Part shown: positions 32,901 through 47,900 of the stretch, one piece after another | Layout: every line of letters starts with the position of its first letter | How positions within the stretch are numbered: position 1 is the stretch's first letter | Assembly: GCF_015706575.1 (NCBI RefSeq) | Contig: NW_024037056.1 | Location: 9,995,176-10,059,175 of the forward strand | Source of the DNA: Patiria miniata | Taxonomy: Eukaryota; Echinodermata; Asteroidea; Valvatida; Asterinidae | Length of the DNA: 64,000 nt | Reading direction: 5' to 3' | The notes under the pieces: model-generated | Seen by the model: the letters and a program-made list of their open reading frames with translations, nothing else | The model's database searches: none | What the model was told of the DNA's origin: nothing | Position numbers and translations under genes: made by a program

Positions 32901-35900
32901 GCTGGAATATGTATGTTTACAAATTACAATGTACATGTACATGAAGGATTAGGTACACGTGTGCTTGAAAAAAAGGGTACATGTACATTGTAGCATTCAG
33001 CTTGTTCATCAATGTGTTAATTTTTAACTGTTTACGTTGTGTACATGCTGCAGAATTGCTCTTGTTTTTCTTTTCCATGTTTGCAACATCAGGCACATAC
33101 ATGTACATGTACATTTCACTTATTTCATACAAGCTGTTCTTACCTTCAGTTTGTTCTGGTAGTGCATCTTGATTGTTTCCCCCTAGTATCATGCTGTAGA
33201 CCTAGTAATAGTATTATGTTGCTGTAACCATGTAGTACAGCTGTAGCACACACCACTTTCAATCTTGTTGAATCCAAATATGACATCAAAATAGTCTCAA
33301 ACATGTCAAAGAGGATGAGTTCAAAATATATGTATTTGCCTATATTCACTAGCTGTGGTCATGGTAGTACTGTGCAGCAAGAGCAAACCATCTGTAATGA
33401 TTTTTGTATCATTATCATATCTTGCCAATCCATAGTACTTGACAATAAATAGAATATTTACAATCGATATTACATAAATTTACATACAGTACGGTACCAA
33501 CACCTCAGCATACATGCAGATTACAAGTTCTGTATTTTCCATGTTATCATGGTTATCCGCAATTTTTTTTTTTTTCGCAACTACTTCAATTGGGTTATAA
33601 TTAATTAAAAAAGGGTGGAAATTTTTTGAAAAATATTAATAATGGAGAAATATATCGATGATTGTATCCGTGTATTAATAATTATTCACAACCTAACAAG
33701 CTACTCGTATGCATGTATTCATTAATTCATTGTAAAAATGCAAGATAGAAAAACTATATTTTAATGTCAAAAAGAAATTGCAATGTAAGCTGGTTTTATA
33801 TCCATGTAAACTGTACATTTACTTTTTTTGCCCAGTTTTATACTGAAATGTATCAATAGTAATTCTTACCTCATTCTGTGAGTCTGTGTGTCCGCAACAT
33901 TTGTGAGAATAAGCCAGTGTGAGTTAAATTATTGGAAAGCACGTATACGTGTACAAATGTACATGAGTTTACAGTAATGAAATGCAACCCCTGTGATACT
34001 ACTAGTAGACCTATACATGTATACAATTGTGAGGGTTTTAATACAGTCAGTAAAACCAATTAAGTATTAATGGCATTTATACCAGCAGATTTCTAACCCT
34101 TCAATTTAAGCCTTGTATCGCTATAATTACAATGTCAGATACAGGTATACTTGTACAGATGGGGCAATGTTCTAAATGGAGAACTATAGATTAGGAACAG
34201 ATCTAGAATGTTCTAAATGGAGAACTATAGATTAGGAACAGATGTGATCTGCCTACATATTACATAGTAGGCTATTTACATACATGCATGATTTTGATAA
34301 AAAAAATGAACATTGATCTGTTTTGATCATAACAAAACTGGTACAGTGTACGTGTACCGTACATATAGCTAGGTACATGTACAAATTAATATACTGAAAT
34401 AGGTGGAATTTTTTAGACATGTATTTTGAATTTCAGACATTTCAATTGAAGGGGCATTTAAGGGCCTAAGGTACAATTTTTGTTCGTTCTAAAACAAAGA
34501 AATGTAAGATATTTTGCCATAAATGTATTCTTTAAATATCCTTATTATCTAGTTGGAATCTCTTGGGAATCGAGGGGCCTTTTTAGTGATTATTTTCTAA
34601 CATGATTGAATACAATGTATGCCACATTATATGTCAGACCCTAGCTGTCCATTTGTAGTCTTTCACCATACATGTACATTGTGTTCACTTGTACACATAT
34701 GCCAGCTGAACATTCATTGCCATATATTTCTTTAAAAACAAAAATTGGATTCATTATAAATGGACTTCTAAAGTTTCTGAAAAGCCAGAGGCCTTCTGTT
34801 GCATTCGTGATGTACGTTAATGAGGCTCGTGCCTGTTAATGATGTGACGTACGTCAAAAACTCATCAGAGTAATAATTCACGTGCCAGCCATTAGCTCCA
34901 TTCTCATCATCAGTTCATCCTTGATGTTCATCAGACATGTAGGAAGTTAATCCTTTTGCTCTGAGAATACACCGAAGCTGCAGGCCGGCCTGTTCCCAAA
35001 ATGATTTGAAGATTAATTGATGCACATTTGTATACGAATGCATTTTGTACCAGTATATCTGTATCTCAGTCACCTATTGGCTACTGGTCAACAGAGTTTC
35101 AACCTTATTGTGTGTGGAGGTTTTGATGGGGTTGAAGAAAGTTGGTTGATGTCCGGCTGAGCATTGAACCCTACGCCCACTTCAGTCCTTCATCCATCTC
35201 CAACAGATCTGGCCGGCCCAGTGATTCTCTTTCTGGGACCTTAATTGCATTTGAAACAACTCTTTTCTCCATTTGACATGTTCGAGAAGTCTTCAGATGC
35301 TCCCGTGTGTATTTAAATTGAACTTCCAAATAAGCACTCTAATCCAGTAAATCTTCCAGCCCTCTTTGTGAGTGACGTACTATGTTCACATTTGTATGCT
35401 GCAGCTCTACATGTGTGTAGCTACATGTACTTCAATATTTTTGCATCCAACTGACCGACCAGGACTTTTTGAGATATCCAGGCGTCTCAGTAATTTTTTG
35501 ACAAGTGTGTGATAAGCAGACATCCAAATTGTTCAAAAGACAGCTCTTATTCGACTTTGGTGTTTTTCTCTTCGTCGAGCCAAGATGTGGGTTTCCCCAT
35601 GCAGCATTGCTTCCTCTCGTAACCCGTATGGCATCACGCCTCCCCCGCCCTGCAGCAGGTGCGTCTATCACTGCCGAAGGATGGATTGCAGGCGAGGAGC
35701 CTGTCATGGAGAGAAAAAACCACAGCCAGAGATGAAATCTTGTTTGGAGATCAAGTACAGGAAGCAAGAAGAATTGTGGGATGCTAGGTTTTGTTGTTAT
35801 GAGAAAAAGTTTCAAGGGTATTATTGTATTTTTATTTACTCTTAAATTGTACAAATGCTTAATGCTGACTCAGCAGTTTTCAGTTAGGCCAAAAAACTTA

Positions 35901-38900
35901 ATAAATTTGCTTCCGGTTACCCTACCTACCCTATTTTGATAGCCCCTACCCCAATTTTGTTTGGAAAAAAATAAGGGGGAAAAACCCGAAAACCATCAGT
36001 TACTACCTTTTACCCTACACGTAGACACCTCCATATGATCGTACACAAAACAAATTGCCAAAAAAAAAAAATTCTACATACCAGTACATACATTGTACCT
36101 AACCTATTTTCAAATGCCATGTTATCAGAAGCAGAATTTATTTTTAGGCCTTATCATCAGATCACAATGTACGTAATGTAAATAGCATTTTTCAAAGAAA
36201 TTGACTTTTGGTATTTTGAACTCCAAACTTTATGACTAAATATTGTTTAAGACTCTTTTTATGTACTTCATTCTTTTTACCATATTTTCTCAATGTTGTC
36301 AGGAAGTTGAACTTTATATTGGTTAAATTGCTTGTACCATGTGTACAATGTATCTTTTTTTTCCAACAGAAAAACGTTAAGAAATATCTCCACTGTTATT
36401 CAGAATTCTCATAAGTCTTGTTTATTCATAGTTTGAAACCAAACATTTCAGTAACATATCCGCTCCGTTCACAAGTACCCCCTCACCGGCAAAGGAAGTA
36501 CAGTTAGGGGTGCGCGGCCACTGCGTGTACATACACGCGCGTCACACACAAGGAACGGTGCACGTCAACCAGCGAAATGTACCGCCCATGGGACGTCGTT
36601 GCTAGGTAAAAGGGCGCCCTCTTTTGGTAGCGCACGGAGCTCATAGCTTGCTGCTTGATACTCCCATGTATACTCTGCTTCAAGAGTGAGTACGTGTGCT
36701 ACATTTAGCACAAATATACAAACTAAGAAAGTTTTCATCAAATCTGAGTCAGTAATTGAGACCCTTCTAAACCTTAAGTTTGTGTCTGTTTTTTCCACAG
36801 CCCACTGTCGGCCTACAACAGCCTCCAGGACAAGCACCTGATTGGCTACTTCAACAATACCCGCATGCGTCGCCACCTCCGACGCTCGGGCCTCATCACG
36901 CGCGGCGGCGAGATCGTCACCGAGAACACCTTCCGGCTCAACATGGCGCGCCGGGAACACCAGAAGCATGTGCGGGACCTGATGGCGCAGGCCATCGTGC
37001 ACAAGGCGCTGGATATGGAGCGTCATCGGCAGGCGGAAATCAAGAGGAAACTAGAGGAGATTGGCAAGGTGGAACTTGTCCAAAGAGTCAGGGTAAGATA
37101 TCCGAACCCATCTGTCACGTACGAGCCAATATGGCACATCAGGCCGGAATTTATCTCTGTTTTCCTTCATCAATCCTTGGCATGAAATGACTGAGATATT
37201 TTTATATAACCGACACACAGATCCTTGTCATTTGATTGGTGGAACTCACATCACGTGACATTCGTTATTGCTCCCATTCATGCCGCGGCTCAAAAAGTAC
37301 TATCCGCCCATGGGGAATGGGAAATACTATTCAACAGTTAGGATCATGACGCGGTATTTGTGTGCAAATGCATGCTGGTGTGCGCGTTCAGCGTTGCGCG
37401 TATTGTTCAAAAGAGCCAGCGCTACAGCATTGGGTTCAAACGTTTTCGTGAAGGGGTGGTTTTAGAAGAGAGAAATACATTTTCCTCCAGTTGTGTATGG
37501 GCAATTCCACACCAAAGTGGACATGACACCAAAAAATTCAAATACATGTGACTTAAACAAATTTGGCATCAAATGAAAGCTAAAAGTCTATATTTTCAAG
37601 ATTTGAAGTCGGAATTTTATTTTTTATACATTTCGGTACCAAAAAATAGGATTATGTAATAATCCTGTTTTAAGCCTAAAAAATGTGATTAATAGTGATA
37701 TGAAAGTATTCTACCAATAGACACACAAAAATATGTACTAATGCCATCAGTTTTTGTCATGAGAATGTATTGGTCTTGAAAAACCGACTAAAACTTGTTT
37801 TTAGCATTTTGCGTAATTTGTTTCGCTTCAGTGACTTCTAATATTTCAGTCTTCGAAAATGTCCTTCCGTTACCGAAAAAATACATATTTTTAATTTATT
37901 TTTAAAACTTGCAGTATGAATGCATTGAAAGTTATTGTGCAAAGCAAGTTTAGGTAGGCCTTCAATATGACATTATAACTGACACTGCTGTACTTCTCGT
38001 TTTTTAATTACAATTAATTAAATCACGTCCTTCCGTTACCAAATTGGTAACGGAAGGACGGTAACGGAAGGACAAATCGTATTTTTATCAAATGTTACGA
38101 CATTTGCGCTCATGTTTGAAAAATGAAAATCACTGCAAATACATGCATGTATAATGAGCATTGAAAGGACATTCATGTGACCCACCTTCACAAAAGCGGG
38201 ATAAGCAGGGCAAGGTGTTTATTACAAAGGAAGGCACAGGCATGTACAACATGTACAATGTACATGGACATATATGCCGATGTACCAGTACTTGTACATG
38301 TATGGAGTTGTTGCAGAAAATCAAATCATAAAGTTGCTGCCATCAGCATTCATGGACAATAGAGAAAGATACGAATTCTGTGAAGCCATTCCAGAAGCAA
38401 ATTAAGTCAAAAATGAGATGGCAGAAAGTACCGGTACTTTGGGGCACTTTCATTCAATTTACATGTGTAAGACATGTGAGGTGCAATCTTTGACAAATTA
38501 TGCCCAAGTTAACAATTTCAGTTTGGATGTTTAAAAATTAATTGTTACTACTCTAAATCATTGTAATTTGATTTCAAACATTGATTTTAGAGTTCAATTA
38601 AAAGCAACACCTAACTGAAGCCATCAGTTCTACCGGTAGATGTTTTTACCTTAAATGTACATGTAGGCTGGTCGCCCCCCCCCCCCCCCCCCCCCCACCC
38701 TTTAGGTAAACCTTTGAACCTACTGGTATTATTATTAAAAGTTGTTGGTGAACATGTAACCAATATACTCAAGAGTTCAAATACTGTGTATTTCAACTTT
38801 TAAGGATTGAGGTGATGGGTTTGAAGTCTATTTCTGTAGTAGTCCTGTATTCGTGAATTATGTGTTTTGGGTTGTTTTCGTTTTTCTTTTGTTATCATTA

Positions 38901-41900
38901 ATTAGCAGGCTTTTATCTTTATCTCAATAGTTTCTTGGGTATAATTATTTATGCCAGGTCTGCATATTGTTGATTTCACATTCAGTTACACATTTCAGCA
39001 ATTTGTTTCACTTGTATAATTAGTGTAAATTCACATTTTGTTCATGCTATAATTGAGTAAACCTTTTGTCCTTCCGTTACCGTCCTTCCGTTACCAAATT
39101 ATAATCTGCTTAAAACGTTGTAATTATATTACCGAAACACTTAAAGTCAAATGAAAGGCGGTATAGTATAGATAAAGCTTCAGGGATTCCATTTCCTACC
39201 TTTAAAATATAATTGCCCCATAAAATTCACAGAGTTTACGCAAAACGCGAGTAAGTTGGAAAACCCTTGTCCGTTTTACCGTCCTTCCGTTACCGACCTC
39301 ATTAATATTCATAATTCATAAACGGGAGGCATTCATGCCCCCCAAAAGTGTGGGAAATGAAAGTAGCATTATAGCAATACAATTGTGACATTTGTTTACT
39401 GTAACTATGAACAGTGTCTGTGATACACACATTTGAAATTTTGTTTAATGAGTGAAAACGTCCTTCCGTTACCGTGGAATTGCCCGTATGGAAAAAAAAT
39501 TCAAATATATCAAATGACAAGGATCTATATGTCAGTTATATAAAACAAATATTGAGTGGCTTTAAATTGTGAAATGGGAGGAATATTATCGCTCGGTAAA
39601 ATCTGGACTTTTCCAGTTCACTCGGCTTCGCCTCGTGATAATGGAAAAGTCCAGATTTTACCTTGCGATAATATTCCTCCCATTCCACGCTGAGCCACTC
39701 AATATTTGTATACTATTCCCCCTGAATGGGATGCTAGTCCATAGCAGGTTACTGCCTAGTCTTGGCCCAAGACGCTAGTGATCCAGTGGACGGTGCATAG
39801 TGCGCCCTCTAATGGCACAACAATTAGACCAGCAGGCCTACTCGCACTAACGTCTTGTCCATTTCGTATCAGCGGTTTACCTTTTTCTTTACTTTCTCCC
39901 TAGGCCTTCCTAGGGAACCAATCAGCGATCGAGAAATATTGCATGACGTTTCTAAACATTTGCGACGCAGTGAAACCTCGGCGCGACCAGCAGGCCTACT
40001 CGCACTAACGTCTTGTCCATTTCGTATCAGCAGTTTACCTTTTTCTTTATTTTCTCCCTAGGCTTTCCTAGGGAACCAATCAGCGATCAAGAAATATTGC
40101 ATGACGTTTGTAAACATTTGCGACGCAGTGAAACCTCGGCGCGACCACTGCGGCAAATGGGAACTGCCGTTTTGTTCGAATTGATACAGATGGTCCTATT
40201 TACATAAAATGGCCACGCCCCCGTTGCTACGAAATGACCAAGACGTTAGTGAGAGAACGTAAAAAATCAATTATGCAGGGGCGCTACAGAAAATTGCAAC
40301 TATCGCTCTTGATCACTGACGCCTTGGGCCAAGACTAGTTACTGTCTAGCCAATGCCTGTAACCAGAGAGGCAAGTGGGGGTGAAGTGGCTTGCCCAAGG
40401 ACACAACATCTAGCCAGCAGCTGGATTCGAACCCCTGACCCTCCAATCATGAGTCACGAACCCAAACTCTAGGCCACACTACCGCACATTTATTTACCAT
40501 AAACCCTCAGGATCTTGACAGATGCCTCTCCCTTCGTGAGTGCTGTGGGACCTGTAGCTGATATACCACACTTATAACAAACATTATACAACACCTGAAT
40601 AAATCCCTGTCATCTGATTGGTGGATCATTGATCACATGTTATTGAATTATTCGTCCCAACGCACGGCGCGCGCGCAGCGTACAGTGCAATGGAAGTTCC
40701 ATTGCACGGTGTCATCGCTGCTGGCAGTGGCGCTGTTTTAAATCGAGATTACTTGAATATGATGGTTAATTAAATATGATGAACTTCCTTGTCAAACTTT
40801 CAAACACTTTTTAACCTGAATAAATTGGCTATTAAAAGTCCACCAATCAGATGACAAGGATTTATTCAGGTGTTATATAAAATAAATAATGAATGTTTGG
40901 TGACAGATGAAATGTTCCATTCCACTCGGCTTCGCCTCGTGGAATGGAACATTTCATCTGTCACCTCATGAAATTATTCTTACCATTGCTCTCACAAACA
41001 TTCATTATTTGTATATTATTGCATATTATTTGCGTGTTAAAAAGATTCTGAGATAATCCACGTCTAAATATCTGCTTCGCGAAGAAATTAACTCTCTGTA
41101 TTGAGTCAAAGAAAGTAGAAATCACTTAAACAGTGCAGTTGTGACTGAGTAAATTCCATGATGGTGTTTAACTAACATGAGTACATGAAGTAATTAGGAC
41201 TTACTCAAGCAATTAAACAAGTAAGATAACTACATTTCTTTTCCAGAGCACAAGAGGACGTAAAGGTGACGAAGACATCACCCCTTACCTCTCCCCGAGA
41301 GCTCCTTCAGGACGTCCCAAGTCTGCCAAGCAAGAACGGCCTCGCTCGGTGGTGTCTGGTCATCGTCCATCCACGGCCCCATCTAAACACACTGGAGCTA
41401 CCAAGAAAAAGGTACAGTCAATATTGCAGTAGTAGTTAACCCTTCTAGAAAAATTGATGGGCTTCTTAAATTTTTTCAATTTATAACTTTTAAAATCTTT
41501 AGTTGGAGTATCATGTATGTAATTGTTAGATCCGTGGGGAAGGATGCATATACTCGTTCTAGTTTATTATTTAAAGTATAAAAAGCAAAGTCTGTCAGCA
41601 ATATGGCCCTTCAGGCCGGAGTTTATCTCCAGTTTCATAAGTGGCATGAAACGATTGAAAATATTAGAATTTCACCCTGGACAAATGCTGGATGGAATAG
41701 GTCATCATAGGTTATTGCCCAGCTACTCCTAGGTAGAGAGAGGCAAGTGGGGTAAAGTGGCTTGCCCAAGGACACAACATATGTGCCAGTAGCTGGATTC
41801 GAGCCCCTGACCCTCTAATCATAAGTCACGAACCTTAACCATTTGGCCTAACTCCCCCTTTGAAAGGTTCAACCTTAAATGAATGAGCAATCTTTTGTTT

Positions 41901-44900
41901 TTCAGAGTGCAATATACGTAGACCAAGACGGTTTTCCCGTTCACCGAGAGCAAGCTTGGGGAGGTTCCGATGACGGCATTGATGAAGTCGACTCTCACAA
42001 TCTGCGGGAGGTAAGGAAAGAAGGAAGACTTACCACACATCATTATCTCTAAAAAGAAACCTTTCTAGGATTCCATTTTTAATGTAGACACAAATTGTTC
42101 ATATCTGATCGCTAATGAGATTGATGCTAGTGACAGAAACTAAAACTTGAGTGACATCTAGGTATTGTGTGTTTGTTTTTTGGTTTTGTTTTTTGGTGGT
42201 GTGCTCTTAACCATGCCTCGCCGTCTGCCGGATATAAGTTGGCTGCTATATTTTGCCTTTTTAAAAAAGCGAAATTTTCGACAAAAATAATCCCTGGTTA
42301 AAGGAGTTGATTTGGAGTTGAACTGGGCAAAGGAGTGAATTTGTTTTTGGTTTGTTTGTTGTATTCTTTTTTTTGGGGGGGGGGTAAAAATGTATTAAAA
42401 AATAGCGTGTATTGTATCCAGTGCAAAAGAAAAAATCTTGCTCAGCCTACCACAACTTGTGTTCCCTGTTCACGAATATCTCTGTTCGTGCTGTCTTAGT
42501 ATTGTTTTCCCTGCATTTGAAGTAACAGACAAAATAACAGAAGATCTAGAGAAATAACCAGATTTCAACAGTACTTTGCTTAGAATTTGAGTGTGTTCTC
42601 TCACAATTCAGACTGATTTCTTTGTTTTAATCCACTTGTAGCTGGACCCTGATGTCCTGAACAACATCACCCTCAACATGTCGCCCGAGGAGAAGCAGAA
42701 CAACTCACCTTACAAGGTCGACCTGACCCCACGAGAACCCAGACCCCCTCCTCCCCGTAGCTCCCAGGGCAGTAAGAAGAGCCCCAGGGGCACATCAAGG
42801 ACCGTGATTACGAGAGACGGACGGCGAGTCAGGCCAAAGTCTAACAAGGTATAGCTAGGGTAACATCAAAGCTATATAACGACAGAATTTAGAATACTCC
42901 ATTCTCTTGCAAGAAATGCTACACATAGTCAATTCTAATAGTCCATTGCAAGTTCTTTAGTCTCGAATCATAAAGTATTCCTTTATCTTTGATAGGTTTA
43001 TGATATGACTTGTGATTGACTAACTTAGGCCAAAAAAAAGAATAGTTCTGCTTCCGGTTACCCGACCGACCCTATTTTTAGGCTGCGACCCTAAAAATTT
43101 TATCAGCAATTCTAAAAAAAAAAAGAAAAAAAAAATATTGAATAAATAAAAATGAAATCTTGTTGTCTTTCTGTCTTCACAAAATACCTCTCAACAACCC
43201 TTTTGCATCAAAAAAATGCTTGTATTATTTGTTTTCTTACTTACATTCGCTTTTTTTTCACTCATCAAGCGATCAATTCACTTCAGGCTATGTTGCATGG
43301 TGAGGCATTCACCTCACAAATGTACGTGTACATCCACCGAGATGCGTAAATGTCAGGTGTAATATAGATATTCATATCCTCCTGATTCTTAGCCAGAGTG
43401 CTCTGTCCAATTTTGGTTGCTGTTTCTATGTCATGTATAATAATAATAATAATGATAATAATAACTAATTCTTGTATAGTGCCAAATCCGTCAAAATTGA
43501 CGCTCAAGGCGCTTCACAGAAATACAAATAAACAAGTTTATTCATGTGTGCAGATTATTCAAGTCTGTGATTGGAATCGACATACACGCATATAAGGCCA
43601 AGGATGCAGGAATCGTTCCTTATCGTTGTTATTATACCACGCACTTCACGTAACCCTGAAACAGTATGCGGTAGTTAACGCTGGTGGTACGTGCAGTACG
43701 CGGTGGCACAGGCAGACCAAAGCTGGCCATCTACCAACTTGAGTTCAAGTCTATTTCAATACCTGCCTTCCAGCTTACTGCCAAAAAAAAAGAAACATGA
43801 CGTGACGCAAAGATACACGTCAATGAAATATTGTTCAAAACAAAAGTACCAGCAGCTCTCTGAAATACAGCGCATGTAATTATGTCCAAATTATTGTCAA
43901 CGAGTGTTAGCATTCACCGTGCATATTTGTTTTCACACGTACACTTTCTGAAAGAAAAGAATCTGGGAACTTGCTAAAGAATGCTTTGAAGTTTTGACAG
44001 TGAAGCAAAGTTCTTCGTTTTACTCCTTGTGCTGTTTTAGGGTTCACTTTCTTTGCATCGGAAGGAGCCGGCCTACCCGCATCCCGCCCAGCAACAGACC
44101 CTGTGTGATGTCACGATCCGTTACCGTGGCAGTAACCTGAAGCTGCAGTATGAGCGGCAGGACAAGCGAGATGAGATCATCATCAACCAGCAGCACTGCG
44201 GCGGGGAGAACCTCGTGGTGTTCCACGGACTCGTTGAACCTGGAAGTAAGTTTTGTTTTAATTCCTGTATTTCTTACATTTAACATTCGGATTTGGCCAT
44301 AAGCCTCGGCCATTAGCATAATAAGCCTTTGCCATAAGCCTTGTCCATAGCGGTGGCTATAACCCGTGGCCATAAGCTGTGGCCATAAGCCTTGGCTATA
44401 AGCCATGCCCATAAACGGTTATGGCAGTGGCCATAAACTGTGCTCGCCTTTGGTTTGTATACATTTCTCACATTAAAGGAAATGGTCACCTTAAAAAAAT
44501 GGTCTGTTGGTAATTTAAGTCTAGATTTGTACCTTGGGTAGACCGTTTTAGTATTTTGCACTTCATTTATTAACCCTATGCCTCCAGGGTATTTTGGCTA
44601 GAAACCCTGCCAAATGTAGCAACATGCATGGGCGGCTTGTGCGTTAAAGCGCTGGCCTCTCACCAAGGTGACCACGGTTTGAATCCTGGCCACGGATCGC
44701 ATGTTAGTAGAGTTGTGCATTGGTTCTCTCCTGTGCCACGTGGGCTTTTCTCCGGGCCCTCCGGTTTTCCTCCCTCCAGAAAAATCAAACACTTTCGATC
44801 TCAGGCTGTGCTCCGTGGTCATATATGGGTCGATGTGGCCGGCAGCCATAGGCGCCTTTACGTGCCAGCGGCCCGACCACGTTGTAGCCGCGTCCTTCGC

Positions 44901-47900
44901 AATTCAGCATACCAGCTGCGATTAAGGATGATTAGCCTCCCAAATTATTATTATTATTTGTCTAAGTGACAAGCCTGCCCAGTGTAACAAGATCCATCAG
45001 GTCAAACGTCTCAATGCCAAACTGCCTCAGAGTCTGTGGTCCCCAAACGCAGCAGGATACAACTGAGACATTGTTGAATGGGATTAGCTCTCATTGAAGT
45101 CAAGTCACACACTCCTCAAATTAACTTTGACAAAGGCATTCCTTCGTCATTGTTTATCCCACCTCACTTGTAACTGGACTTGTGAAAGGAGTTGTGACGT
45201 TTGACCGGACCGACAACATCATAGAGATGCCCACTTAATAATTTGAAATTTCCTTTCTTTCCACTTCAAGCTGATCTCGTCTTCACATCTCGCCGTCATC
45301 GTGGTTACCCGTTCAGCTTGACGTTCTTCGTCAACTCCATCCAAGTCCTACGTCTCAGCGCCTGCTGTGAGTACAAGTATGGCCCGGGGGTCATGCTGGG
45401 AGGTCGCAAGGGACACTTCAAGTTTGGCAGGGTGGATGGTGGTTCACCTTGTTACAGGTACAGATCTCTTTGGTATTTGCAAGTTTTTGGGAGGTTGTAT
45501 GGTTTTTAGCAAAAGAATAAAAGCAGGATATTGGGTTCTACACTCAAAAATTGGAGAGCTTTTATACTATAGGGTGAGTTAAAAATAAAATGTCCCTTCG
45601 GATAAGTTTTTGTCTCCCACAAAAATGAAAAGGTCACCAGTGTTTTCTCTTCAGCCAACATTGGATCTGGGTATCGACCACATTCAGTAAAAGTGTCACT
45701 GATATTCAGCAATGCATGAAAGGGATACAGGCCTTTCCAAAACACTACCAACACACTGTTCAGAATAGGCCTTTTGCTATGAACACAATGGCAACAATGG
45801 GCCCAGGACAATGAAGGAAATAAATGGAATAACAGAACAGGTCATCAATCAAATGGAATTACATTTATTGAACTTTTTTTTTTTTTTTTTTTCAATCTAG
45901 TTTTATTTCATAACTTCATAATGAAAACATATAAAGTACGTAACTTAATAGATAAACAAAACATAAAAGTAAATGACAAAGATAAGTAACAAAGAAAAAT
46001 GAAAAGCAGAGAAGTTATAAGGAAGTTGTAAGAAGTCCAAGGACTTATGAAACACTCCCTTTTTAAACCCTCACCATGCCTAGATCGACAAAACCGATCC
46101 ACATTGTGGGCAGGCATTGTTGAAGTTGAGTCCCCATGTCCTCACAGGTCATCCAGTCACTAGCCAAGGCACAAGCTATTCAAACTGACTGTGAAAAAAA
46201 GCAGTCCTGTGTTATTGATCATCCCCTGTTACTTGTGACTGGACTATTAACCAGTTTGCGTCGGAGGACGTGATAACACACACTGGCTGTTTTTATACAT
46301 GGGCACGGCTGACAGGTTAAAACGTAAAGATTGCCTCGACTCGTCTCAGGGTGACATCTAAAGGTGCTAATTCCCTCGTGCCTTTTGTACACACACACAA
46401 AGTCCTTGATGTCTGTGGAGGCGGACCGTGTGTTGATTTTGAATTGGCCGTTGTGCACGGCCCATTGATTGAGCATTTACGCTCCAGTGAACACCTCAGA
46501 GTATTGAAACATAATGAGGTTTTGACAAGAAAGACTGTTGAAATGACTCTTGCGAATCAGTATTTGTGGCGTTTGGCTGTATATCAGAAGTTGGCTGGAA
46601 AATTTTGCCTTTTGCAAAACCCTGGCAGCAGGTTGGATTGGAACCAGGAGGCACACAAGAGGTGACAGCACCACTGGCCAAATGGGATATCAGAGACTTA
46701 ATTGAAACACCTGTTTCTTGACTTGCAGGTGCATGGTTGAAGCTGAGCTGGCCCGCAGGGAGCGCCAGCGCTACAAAGACACCCAGACCGAGGAAGCCAA
46801 GCCGGAACCAGAACCAGAACCGGTCCTGGAGAGCCAGGGGACGCAGAGCGACCCGCCGCCCCCTGAGACCAGAGACCAGGCAGAGCAAGCAGAAGGTGAG
46901 AGGCAAGGGATGCAAGAAGGGGTGGGGGAGGGAGGGCGGGCTGGGAAAGGGCGTTGGAGCATCTGTAACCAGAACAGAGCCAAAGGTATCGGGAATGGAA
47001 GGCTGAAATCTAAGGGCAAACAGGGGTCTACTAAGGGCAGGAGTGAAGGCAACGATAAAGCCACGGGTCTTAGAAATGGACCTCTAGGGTCTGCTAGGGA
47101 GACATCCTTAGGCGCAAGGGGTGATAACCAAAGACATAGACCAGAGAAAAATGGAGGTGTAAGTAACTCTTTTATAGCTTCCAGGAAGGTGCTTGGAGGA
47201 AAGAAAGATCAGATTGAAAGTGAAAGTCAGGTCTCCGTTTCTGATAAGGAAGCACATAGTGGGAATAGTCAGGGCAATGCTCAAAGAGTCACAAATAGGA
47301 AAAGGTTGTCACAGGCAAATGGTGGTGGCTCCCAAAATTCTAATGGAAACAAGAGCACTAGGGAGCTATCTGCGGTCTCAAGTGATAACGGTTCAAGTAA
47401 AGATCATCTGGGTAAAAATGAAAAGGCTGCTTCTCAAAATTCGAAAAAAGACGAAGAAAGAGTAACTAAGAAAGAGGTAGGGAAAGTGGATGGTAGGAAT
47501 GAGATGGACAGTGAGAGAAGTGAGGAAGGAAGTGTCGTGGAGGATTTATTAGGAAGGAGCGATGATGATGAATCGGACAATGCTGAGAAGCAGAGTGCGT
47601 TGTATGGCAGTGATACTAGTGTGAGTGAGGACCTGTCTTCGAGCTTCCATTATAGCTCCTAGAAGCTGAACTGTGAAACTCTTAAATGTGATAAATAAGC
47701 ATATTAAATAAGCATATAGCTATATTAAATTACTAGAGCGCCAACTCGTCATTCTGCGCGCGGAGACGCTTTGAAGCCGTCCTGGGTGCAGACATTTTGA
47801 ATTCATGCGCGTGTTTGTAGAACATAATGAAATTAGATGGATAAAATTTTGAAAGTGTACTCTACATGTACATGCAATGCGCAAGTAGAACATACGCAAA

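Noticed and set aside
35432-35854. 140-codon minus-strand frame and 86-codon plus-strand frame
   Set aside because: They overlap each other, resemble no known protein, lack exon signals fitting either gene, and lie in an intron.
37861-39473. Regularly recurring GTCCTTCCGTTACC considered as a CRISPR-like array
   Set aside because: The genome is eukaryotic, spacing is irregular (14 to about 1000 bases), orientation is mixed, and the whole lies within TIRs with a target duplication.
45840-45900. Run of about 18 T next to ATTTATTG, considered as the end of a processed gene copy
   Set aside because: The hexamer and the run are in the wrong relative order on both strands, and no coding remnant lies beside it.
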